Positions 15,298-23,300 of a stretch of DNA of 49,298 nucleotides are shown here, in pieces. The translations under genes were made by a program, and so were the position numbers. The notes below the pieces were generated by a model, which was not told the DNA's origin, ran no database searches, and worked only from the letters and a program-made list of their open reading frames with translations. The DNA comes from a virus. The stretch's first letter is position 1. The number at the start of each line of letters is the position of its first letter. The stretch spans positions 1 through 49,298 of IMG/VR virus record IMGVR_UViG_3300042946_000728. One strand, written 5' to 3'.

Positions 15298-15716
15298 GGA
15301 GCGGGTGTCGGTTCAGGTTCAAAAGCGGGCGCCGGAACGGGCTCAACGACTACGTTTGTTCCGTCCCACGTCCAAATGCGCGTTCGCTCGACAGGAGCCC
15401 GAACTCCGCTGCCAGAAGCCGCGAGGATCTGATTGATTCCGCTGGCGCTCGCTTCATAGAGCCCAAAAAGCTGCTCGCTCTGCTGCGGGCCGAGGCGGTT
15501 GAGGGTGAGGCGAAGCGTTTCGTCGTCTCCAATGAAGATTTCCCCGTGCAGGCGGGCAAAGGCTTGGGCGGCAAGCTCGGTGTAATACTGCGTAGCGGCT
15601 GCGGCTTGGGCGAGTCGGGCGACTTGGGCCTCTTCGGGAGTGACCGGGATGAGGCTTTGCGCGTTGACGTTGGCCGCGAGGAACGCGGCGACGAGGAGGG
15701 TGAGGATGGTTTTCAT
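15294..15716 (-). CDS. secreted protein with Sec signal peptide
   Basis: A 140-aa protein. The first 19 residues are a signal peptide (MKTILTLLVAAFLAANVNA then Q). The mature part has an Ala/Gln-rich helix (residues 25-60) and a Pro-rich tail. Its ATG overlaps the coiled-coil gene by 4 nt, so it is in the lysis block. Periplasmic export of a protein encoded between fibre and lysis genes suggests a lysis accessory or exported fibre component. Family unknown. Confidence 0.6.
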   Translation of the reverse strand: MKTILTLLVAAFLAANVNAQSLIPVTPEEAQVARLAQAAAATQYYTELAAQAFARLHGEIFIGDDETLRLTLNRLGPQQSEQLFGLYEASASGINQILAASGSGVRAPVERTRIWTWDGTNVVVEPVPAPAFEPEPTPAP

Positions 15717-15722
15717 AATTGT

Positions 15723-16643
15723 TTAGGGGCTGACTACAACGGACCCATTCGAGTTCCAAAGCACACCCGACACGCCGGGGTTGTTGGTGGGCAGCCCGGA
15801 AATGTAAATAAAGCGATTGGTGTTAGTGGACGGGCCAGATTGCTCTGGGCGAATGAACCCAATGCCGTTGTTGCTCATGCCAATGGACAGCCTTCGATAG
15901 TTGTTGGTCGCCGACCACGTCCCATAAATCTCGGCCCACTGCTCGTTGGTCCCGTTGCGGAATTGTGTCGTCCTTCCGGACCCCACCGGCCGGATGATGA
16001 CGCTGCCAGAGCCAAACGTCCCGGCGCCGACAGTGAGGTCACCGGTGGCGCCCAAGAATGGCGCCAGCACTGACGGGGACGGGTTTCCTGTAAATCCGAA
16101 GGTAATAGGCGTTGCGTTTCCTTGCCCAAAGAACGCCAGCTCCGACGGCACGTTCACATACGTGGCCCCACTAAAGGGCTCGCGGACCAGGAAGTTCGTG
16201 CGGCCATTGACGCTCAAGAACATCAGCCGCGAAGCGTTGGTGTTCGTGGCGTTTGAAATTGTCACTGCAAACCCAGTGAACAGTGCCGCCGCATTGCTCC
16301 AAGTCTGCGAAATCGTGAACGGGCCGCTGTTCGTGATGACGCCGCTTTCGAGGGTGCGCGTGAACGCCGAGGACGATGCGCCGTCTCCCGCGATGACAGA
16401 GCCGCGAACGCTGCTCCCGCTCGGAACGCCCGTCGATGCGCCAACCGCGCCGTTCGTGCCAATGGTGGCGATGCGAGTTGCGGCGTTGGTCAAAGTCCCC
16501 AGCCGCAACCCGTTCGTCAGCGTCAGATCGCCACTGCGCTGCGAAATCACCGTGCCATTGGTGTCAGTCGCCAAGCCTTCGTTCTGCGCGACTGCCACGC
16601 CGCACAGACTCAGGAAAGCCAGAACTGGAAGAAGTCGTTTCAT
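15723..16643 (-). CDS. secreted fibre-like beta protein
   Basis: A 306-aa protein starting with a signal peptide (MKRLLPVLAFLSLCGVAVA, cleavage before Q). The mature part is Thr/Asn/Gly-rich, with repeated short strands of the kind seen in tail fibres (for example TLTNGLRLGTLTNAATRIAT and NFLVREPFSGATYVN). The start at 16643 is taken because it creates the signal peptide; longer readings are Arg-rich. It lies 1 nt after the stop of the 173-aa fibre gene. The pairing of a fibre-like body with a signal peptide is odd for a phage tail protein. Confidence 0.65.
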   Translation of the reverse strand: MKRLLPVLAFLSLCGVAVAQNEGLATDTNGTVISQRSGDLTLTNGLRLGTLTNAATRIATIGTNGAVGASTGVPSGSSVRGSVIAGDGASSSAFTRTLESGVITNSGPFTISQTWSNAAALFTGFAVTISNATNTNASRLMFLSVNGRTNFLVREPFSGATYVNVPSELAFFGQGNATPITFGFTGNPSPSVLAPFLGATGDLTVGAGTFGSGSVIIRPVGSGRTTQFRNGTNEQWAEIYGTWSATNNYRRLSIGMSNNGIGFIRPEQSGPSTNTNRFIYISGLPTNNPGVSGVLWNSNGSVVVSP

Positions 16644-16644
16644 G

Positions 16645-17166
16645 TTATGAGAGAGTGAACGCCAGAGAACGCACCACGTTGTCCGACCCCCGAAGCTTGA
16701 GAATGAGCCGCGTGTTGCTCGCAACTTCGACGGCAACTTGATTGAGTGTCGCCGGATTCAGACTCGCGCCAGAGAGAACCAGCATCCCCGAATTGTCCGG
16801 CGCGCTCACCGTGCGAGTGGTCCCCGTGGCGATCCCCGAGGCATCGAACGCCAACTCCTTCGTGATGTCCGCGTTGTTGATGATGCGGAAGTTGGAGTCC
16901 CGCAACAGGTCCGAGAACACTCCAGCATAGTTCCAGTCGTCCAGGTCGCCGTTGTTCAGTTCCCGAACCCAAATGCCGGCCGGCTTCCGACTCACAAACG
17001 GGATGCCGGACGACTTGCGCACCAAGTAGGCAGAATCCACCGCGGGCGTGCCCACGGTCACGGGCAAGTCGTAATGGTATTCCACTTCTCCATCCACATA
17101 GGCGCCGGCCGAGTCGCCTACTCGGTCGAAGTCGCCCGTGAAAGAATTGAATCTGTATTTGCCCAT
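16645..17166 (-). CDS. tail-fibre-like protein
   Basis: A 173-aa protein beginning MGKYRFNSFTGDFDRVG, an opening common in phage fibre or baseplate-attached proteins. It is beta-rich, with aromatic residues in the first 100 and Thr/Ala/Ser-rich strands later. No chaperone-like or receptor-binding domain is recognised. It probably forms part of a fibre with the neighbouring genes 17179-17484 and 15723-16643. The host-range role is inferred. Confidence 0.6.
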   Translation of the reverse strand: MGKYRFNSFTGDFDRVGDSAGAYVDGEVEYHYDLPVTVGTPAVDSAYLVRKSSGIPFVSRKPAGIWVRELNNGDLDDWNYAGVFSDLLRDSNFRIINNADITKELAFDASGIATGTTRTVSAPDNSGMLVLSGASLNPATLNQVAVEVASNTRLILKLRGSDNVVRSLAFTLS

Positions 17167-17178
17167 GGAAGTTCTTGG

Positions 17179-17484
17179 TCACGTCAGCACAATGCTTTGG
17201 GTGAGCACATCGCCGTCCCCGTCATAGGTGAGGGTTTCGACGCCCACGATTACGCCGGAGGCGCCGCCCAGGCGGTAGGTGATTTCCTTGACGTTCTTGG
17301 CAATGTCATACTCGAAGGAGCGGTAGTCGTGCGCCGGCCGCAAAAATCCATCCGTCTGCACCATCAAGCGCCCCGTGCTTCTGTCCACCAGCAAGGGCGA
17401 AGGCTCGTAGTTCCCTTGGCTGATCGGTCCTCCCGAGTGCGCCAAGGCTACGCGCTGCGCAATTTGGTCGTTGGGTAGCGGCAT
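17179..17484 (-). CDS. small virion-associated protein, hypothetical
   Basis: A 101-aa protein that starts MPLPNDQIAQRVALAHSGG and continues as beta-strands (residues 30-100) with a Gly/Asp-rich turn (YDGDGDVL). It sits between two fibre-like genes with spacings of 5 and 12 nt, so it belongs to the same transcript. It may be a fibre connector or baseplate piece. Confidence 0.55.
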   Translation of the reverse strand: MPLPNDQIAQRVALAHSGGPISQGNYEPSPLLVDRSTGRLMVQTDGFLRPAHDYRSFEYDIAKNVKEITYRLGGASGVIVGVETLTYDGDGDVLTQSIVLT

Positions 17485-17489
17485 GGCTG

Positions 17490-17984
17490 TTACGGAGAGG
17501 TAATCGCGTGGAGTGCGCCGTTGCTGAAAACCAGCGTGTTGGTCAGACGGTTGGTGCCGCTTCCCATGTGGACAAACTGGAAGTTCGTCGTGCGGCCGGC
17601 GGTGCCGAAAAGGTTGGAGCGGGTGGTGGGAGCAACTCCCCCAAACTGCGGGGCCGTCTCAAAAAGCAACTCGCCAGCCATTGCCCAATCTCCAGAAAAT
17701 AGGCCGTTGGGAAAATCAATCCACACGCCGCCGCCGATGGCTTTTTGCAAAACAAGGTCGTTTGTGAAAGTGAGCGCGTTGGTATTCGTCCAGCCCTGAA
17801 CCGTGCCACTGCCGTCAGGATAGAGCGGAGGATTTGCAAGCCCCGCCACTTGAAGTGATTCCATCACTTGCTGGTAGAACGCGGTCTGCTTGATGCTTTG
17901 GTCGGGCGCCGGTTGCGCAATCACAAGGGCGACGGCGACAGTGAGAAGGGCGAGAACGGCGAGGGTTTTGTAGGGCGTTTTCAT
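17490..17984 (-). CDS. secreted protein at the head of the fibre block
   Basis: A 164-aa protein with a signal peptide (MKTPYKTLAVLALLTVAVALVIA, cleavage near QP). The mature chain contains Thr/Asn-rich strands (TNTNALTFTN and TNRLTNTLVFSNG) like the other fibre proteins. It is the third exported protein in this block. Its ATG is placed at 17984 to include the signal sequence; 31 bp upstream lies a copy of the 21-bp dyad. Confidence 0.6.
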   Translation of the reverse strand: MKTPYKTLAVLALLTVAVALVIAQPAPDQSIKQTAFYQQVMESLQVAGLANPPLYPDGSGTVQGWTNTNALTFTNDLVLQKAIGGGVWIDFPNGLFSGDWAMAGELLFETAPQFGGVAPTTRSNLFGTAGRTTNFQFVHMGSGTNRLTNTLVFSNGALHAITSP

Positions 17985-18015
17985 GGTGGGTTCAGTGGTT
18001 ACTCTGATTGTGGTC

Positions 18016-18036
18016 GTTGTCAATCCTTTCGGCAAC
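18016..18036 (-). promoter_or_regulatory. 21-bp late dyad, copy before fibre block
   Basis: Arms GTTGTCAA and TCGGCAAC around TCCTT (plus strand), 31 bp before the ATG at 17984. The left arm and centre match the consensus exactly. Confidence 0.7.
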
Positions 18037-18039
18037 GTG

Positions 18040-18312
18040 CTACGGCGCCTCCTCCTGCTTCCGGTGAATCACGGCTTCCAAGGCCGCGATCTTCTCGGGA
18101 ACGGCATTGGCGAAAGACAGGGCGGTCACATAGCCGGCGCGAACGGTTTCGAGGTTGGGGCCGGTAATGTCCAGCCGCACAAGATCGGCGTGCGCCTTCT
18201 TCACGAACGCCTCTATCGGCTTCTGGACGTGCTCTTGGAACACCGGATCCGCCGCGAGGCGTTTCAGGGCTTCGAGCGTTTCGATCTGCTTGGTGAGGTC
18301 GTTGGGCTTCAT
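18040..18312 (-). CDS. small helical protein after the portal
   Basis: A 90-aa helical protein, with a start at 18312 overlapping the portal stop by 4 nt (ATGA). It is amphipathic throughout, with coiled-coil potential over residues 5-35 and 70-85. No family is recognised. Small helical proteins directly after the portal are sometimes head-completion or packaging partners. Confidence 0.6.
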   Translation of the reverse strand: MKPNDLTKQIETLEALKRLAADPVFQEHVQKPIEAFVKKAHADLVRLDITGPNLETVRAGYVTALSFANAVPEKIAALEAVIHRKQEEAP

Positions 18313-20369
18313 TGGATAACGGCATTGACCGGCAGGGTGTCACTGTCGCCCACCTGTTGCGCCTCGGCTACCACGGGCGGCTTTCCGGCCTGCGCCAAGG
18401 CTTGTGAGGCGCCTTGCGAGAGGCGGGTGTCCGGCGCCTGCGGCTGCGCTCCGGGCTGGTAGCCATCGCCAGGCGGCAGGGCAAGCGGCGCCTGCGCGAC
18501 TTCCTGCAACGCCTTGTCCACGTCCTCAATGCCCATGACGGTGAGAATCTTGGTCACAACGGGCAAGAGGCGTTGCCGGATGTCCGGCGGGAAGGTCAGG
18601 AACTCGGCCAGAATCACATCGGCGTCCTTGCTGGCCGAAAGCTGGAGCTTGCACCGGTAGGGTAGCTGCGTGATGTCCCGATACTTGGCAAGCAAGGTGG
18701 CTTTCTCGGTCCCCATGAGCCGCGCCGCCTCGTCCTCCTCGTAGTTTGTTAGGATGAGGGCAACGGCGTCGTGCAAGATTTCCTCAAAGCCGGTGACGAA
18801 ATCGAACAGGATGTTCTTCAAGAGCACGTTGGCCACGCGGTCCAAGCTCTTGATTCCCGTGGCGAGGCCCGCGGCCGGAAGCCCGGCCATGCCGTGGTCG
18901 CCGGCCGAGACAACGCCAGCCTCCAACTGAGTAACCTGCATGAGCATGTTCAGAAGGTTCTCGCTTGGCGCGGAGTCGTTCGGGATAGGAATCACCTTCA
19001 ACACATCGTCCGGCGTGTAGCCATCGCGGAGCCGATAGGTCTTGGGCGTGCCAAACTCAATCGGTTCACCGGCAAGCCCCTCCTCGGTGGCGTTCGGGTT
19101 CTCGATCTTGATGTTGCCCGACAGGGAGGCGGCCAGGTTGACGCGGTTCAGGAACAGGTCACAGAACCGGTGCCGGTCGGAGAAAAGCTCGTAGAACCCC
19201 GTGCCATACCACCGGTGCGGAACGGGCTCCATGCGGACAACCCGGAGCGGCCGGCGGCCGGTGGGGCTGATGTTGTCCAGGTAGTCGTAGGTCAGAAGTT
19301 GCTCGTTCTCCAAGTCCACCAGCGCCGCAATCTCGTCGGCGCGGCCGTCTGGATCCACCACCACGCGGGCATAGACCTCCGCGAAGGCAAACTTTGGCAG
19401 GGCGTCCAGATGCCGGGGCGTCTCCCCTCGCCACTCGTCCGGCTTCTCTTTCTCCGCTCCGTCTCGGGCGTCCCCTGAATCCGGCCGGTTGCGCAACTTC
19501 GACAGGAACAAGTCCGTCTCGGGCGTCTCAATGCCGGCAAGCATGGCCTCCACTTCGTCAATCTCCAAGTCCACCCGCAACCCGCAGAAGTCGGACAGAT
19601 GGATGCAAGGCTCAGTCGTGGCGCAATAGAAGTCGTGGTGACTGATCGGACAGGCTTCGAGCCCACTGAAAAGCACGCGCTGCATGGGCACGCGCATGGT
19701 CTGCCACACCGGCTTTTCAGGGATCTTCACGCTTGGGTCGCGTGCCAAGAAGAAACTCCCGTCCTCACGCCGCTCGAAGGCATCCCGCTTGGTGACAAGG
19801 TTGCCGTCCTTCGCCACCACGGGCCGGCCGTTGGGCGCAATCAGAACCTCCGTGGTTCTCCAATACCGTTGCACGCTGCGCTTCCATGTCGTCTTCACCA
19901 CGCACTCGCCCCGGATGGCGGCCAGGGTTTCCGATTGGCGCAACACTGACCGAATCTTGGCTTCCTCCAGCTTGTAGGCGGCAAACCGCTCCATGACGCG
20001 GGCGTCCTCCCAATCGTCGTCTTTGCCCTCCACGGTCACGCGAAGCATGGGGGAACTCGTCAGAAGCTCGTCATAGACGCGGGCGCTGGTGATGCGGACA
20101 TACCGCTTCGGCAGGTTGAGCGTCATGTTCGACTTCTCGAAGATGGTCCCCGCCTCGGCGCGGTCGTTGACGTTGCTGCCGTAGTGCTGCATCGCCTTCT
20201 CGCGCTTCTCTTTCCAGCCGTCTCGGCCGTAGCTGGCCTTGGCCGCCCGCAGCCGCTCGATGAAGTGCGCCACCAAGGCGCGCTCTTGTCCGCCGGTCAG
20301 AATCAAGTCACCGCGCAAGGGTGCCTGCGGCGGATCTAGTTCAATGAGTTGCTGCGGCTTGAAGTTCAT
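18309..20369 (-). CDS. portal protein
   Basis: A 686-aa protein fitting a large podovirus portal (P22-like size class). The N-terminal third contains a helix-rich clip and wing region with tyrosine-rich segments (RAAKASYGRDGWKEKREKAM near residue 38), a beta-rich middle (residues 190-300) and a long helix-rich C-terminus with a Gln/Pro/Ala tail. The block PVPHRWYGTGFYELFSDRH near residue 393 is typical of portal cores. It lies after the giant protein and before fibre genes. Its ATG follows a 21-bp dyad by only 3 bp, so any transcript from that site would have almost no leader. Confidence 0.8.
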   Translation of the reverse strand: MNFKPQQLIELDPPQAPLRGDLILTGGQERALVAHFIERLRAAKASYGRDGWKEKREKAMQHYGSNVNDRAEAGTIFEKSNMTLNLPKRYVRITSARVYDELLTSSPMLRVTVEGKDDDWEDARVMERFAAYKLEEAKIRSVLRQSETLAAIRGECVVKTTWKRSVQRYWRTTEVLIAPNGRPVVAKDGNLVTKRDAFERREDGSFFLARDPSVKIPEKPVWQTMRVPMQRVLFSGLEACPISHHDFYCATTEPCIHLSDFCGLRVDLEIDEVEAMLAGIETPETDLFLSKLRNRPDSGDARDGAEKEKPDEWRGETPRHLDALPKFAFAEVYARVVVDPDGRADEIAALVDLENEQLLTYDYLDNISPTGRRPLRVVRMEPVPHRWYGTGFYELFSDRHRFCDLFLNRVNLAASLSGNIKIENPNATEEGLAGEPIEFGTPKTYRLRDGYTPDDVLKVIPIPNDSAPSENLLNMLMQVTQLEAGVVSAGDHGMAGLPAAGLATGIKSLDRVANVLLKNILFDFVTGFEEILHDAVALILTNYEEDEAARLMGTEKATLLAKYRDITQLPYRCKLQLSASKDADVILAEFLTFPPDIRQRLLPVVTKILTVMGIEDVDKALQEVAQAPLALPPGDGYQPGAQPQAPDTRLSQGASQALAQAGKPPVVAEAQQVGDSDTLPVNAVIQ

Positions 20370-20372
20370 GGC

Positions 20373-20393
20373 GTGGTCAATCGTTTCGACAAT
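20373..20393 (-). promoter_or_regulatory. 21-bp late dyad, copy before portal gene
   Basis: Arms GTGGTCAA and TCGACAAT around TCGTT (plus strand). It occupies the whole 27-bp gap between the giant gene and the portal ATG, leaving only 3 bp. The symmetry is mostly kept although two bases differ from the consensus. Confidence 0.6.
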
Positions 20394-20396
20394 ACA

Positions 20397-23300
20397 TCAC
20401 TCGGCAAGGTCTTCGTCCCGATAAATCGTCTGCCGGGGCACGGCCATGAGGTTGACGCCTCCGAAGAATCGAAGCGCCTGCAACCCTCGGGGCTGGTAGC
20501 CCACACTGGCCGGATCGGGAATGGAAAGCATGGTTGTCTTCGTGCCGGTCTTCCTGTTGGTCCGCTCGGTCACGCCGAAACTCTCGCGCCCCACGCCCAA
20601 GCTGGCCAAGGTGCGGATGTTCTGCGCCGAGGGCGTCATGCTGGTTTCCCGCATGTTCATCTTCTCGACCGGCAGCCCCGCGGCGCGGAAGAACTCAACC
20701 TGTTCCTGCGGGGTCATGCTCAGTTTCACGGCCTGCTTGCGAAGGGCATCAATGGCGGCGCTCTTGTCCTCCGGCGAAAAGCCGGTTTTCTTGATGAAGT
20801 TCGATTCCGTCTTGAACCACTGTTCAGCCGAGAACGGCGCGAAGGCGGATTGCTTGCGCGTGCCCGTGCTCGGCACCGTCTTGGAGAGCCCCGGCGTATT
20901 TACGCGGATGGCGTCCAGCGGGCCGGCCTCGTAGCCAAGAGACTCCACCTTGCGCGTGCGCCGCGTCACCGGATCCACCATGCGCGTGGCAAGCTGCCGC
21001 CAGGGCGGAGGCACAATGCCAGCCGTGGCGAGGTCGTAGGCGCCTTCGCCCAGCCGATACGGGTAGCTCTTGCCTTCATCGAAAGAAGACATGGCCCACG
21101 GTGACAGCTTCGACAAGATGCCCATGGAGACGTATTCGCCCGACAGGTCGGTCAACTGCTCGAAGCCCTTGCCCGTCTTCCCCACCATGAAAAGTCCGAG
21201 CATGATGGCCTCCTTGAGATACGGGTAATTCCGGTAGCGCCACCACAAGTCTTTCGACTCGCCGGAACCATCGTCCAAGGTGAAATCCACGTCCCGCATG
21301 GCGCCGTGCGCGAAGATGATGCGCGCCAGCCGCGAAATGTTGATGCGGTTCGCCGTGCGGAAGGCGGCATCCAGCAAGCGCCCTTCTTCGTCCAAGCTGG
21401 CGCCCAAAATCGGGTCGTCGTCGTCGTCCGCTCCGGCAATTGCGGCGCCCAGCGCCACCAAGCCGGCCATGGTCGCCAGATTGGCCATGCCCTCAATGCG
21501 CTGCTGCTTGGTCCGGCCGGCCATGATGGTGTTCAGGGCCGCGTCAAAGGTCAGGCGCTTCAACTGCCGCGCCATGTTGTAAGGCCACTTGGCGAACGGC
21601 AGGAGCGCCCGCTTGAAGATTTGCCCCGTGGCGGTCATGGACTGTTGCGGATCCAGCCAGGCCGGCACGTTCTGATAATCCATGAGGTAGAGCACGGTCG
21701 TCAGATAAACGTCCCGATGAAGATCCGCCGGCGCCGTCTGCATCCAATTCCGCGTCCACGCCTTCTTGTCGGTCCCCGCGGGAATCTCGCCCCGGCGCTT
21801 GGCGTCCGCCCAAGCAACCTGCGCATGCGCCCGGTAGGCCGCGTATGCCATCTGCTGCTTCTGGCCGATGTCAATGCCGCCGTAGTTGACGCCTTGCAGG
21901 AACGCGCCCCCCACGTTGAGCCGCGCCAACTGCTGTTTCACAGAGATAGTCGGGTCAATCTCCATGGCCTCCAGGCCGGTTTGATCCTCGAACAACTCCC
22001 GCGGCACAATGGCGGCAATGCGCTGGCCTTGCCTGCTCGGCATGCGGTCAGTGATGAACCCGCGAAGGAGATAAGCGAACTCCCACCCGCTCAACCGTGC
22101 GGCGCGCACATCGCCGGCGGCCAAGCTCAACACGGCGTAGAGTAGCCGATTGCCCGTGCGCACGGCCTTGATAAGCTCGTTGCTCGCCCAATTCGTGATT
22201 GTGGTGAAGGGCGTTGCCAGAAGCCCCGCGTTCAAACGCTCCAGAAGCCCCGCCAGAATCTTGGTGATGATGTTGTTCGACACCTGACGCACGGCGCCAA
22301 GCATCAGTTCGCGCTCGACCTCCTTGTGAATCATCAGGCCGCGCCCACGGAGTCGGAATGCGTCTCCGAGTAGCTTGGCCATGGCCGCCCCATCCTTCGG
22401 GCTCAAAGCGCCCGTGATGGCCGGGAAAGCGTCAGGATGCAGGCGCTTGGCGAGCTTGATGGCGTCCAAGAGCTTATTGAACGTCTGATCCACCGGAACG
22501 AACATCCCGCGCTCCTCCAGCGGAATGCTGTCCAGAGGCACGGCCGCCGCCTCGATGAGCCGTTGGCGGGTCAGGACGCGGATCTTCTCCCGATGCGCCT
22601 CCATGGCCCGGATGCTGAACCCGTCAAAGAGGTTCTTGATGTTGCCGGAGCGCCGCGCCTCGCCGGCCTTGATCTTGCGGGCGCCGGAACGGAAGCGGTT
22701 CAGGAGGCTGCTGATTACTGCCACCAGCGTTTTCGCCTCGGCCACGTCCGGAGTGTAGCCCTCGACATAGGGCATGTCCTCCAACGGCATGGCGCCGAAA
22801 AGGTCGCGCAACTCCTGCGGCCACTGATTGAACAGGTCGCGCAAGGCGTGCCGGTTGAACTCCGCCGTCATGGTCCCGTTCGGCCCCATGTAGCGCGCTT
22901 CCTCCATGCCCGGCATGATCCAGCGGTCCAGATAGTGCGCCGCTTCTGGATAACTCGCGTGGAAGTCCTCGTAAATCTTCTGCTGCACGTCCGCGGTGAT
23001 GGTCTGCAACAGAAGATGCCGCCCGCCCTCGATCTTCGGCCCGAGGATGAACACGCCTTCCGTGGTCGGCACCGTATCACCCTCGCGCAACTGCATGGCC
23101 CGCGCCTTGTATTCCGACATGGTGCCGGCGCGCATGTTGAACGTCCGAAAGACAAACTGCCCCTCGTCGTCAATCCTTTCGACTTCGAGGCGGGCCGCCA
23201 CGGGTAGGATTTCATCCAAGAACCCCTGCAACCGCTTCTTGTTCTTCTGCCAGAACTTGGGATAGCCAAAGGCGCGGGTGATGTCGTCGCGCATCTGCTC

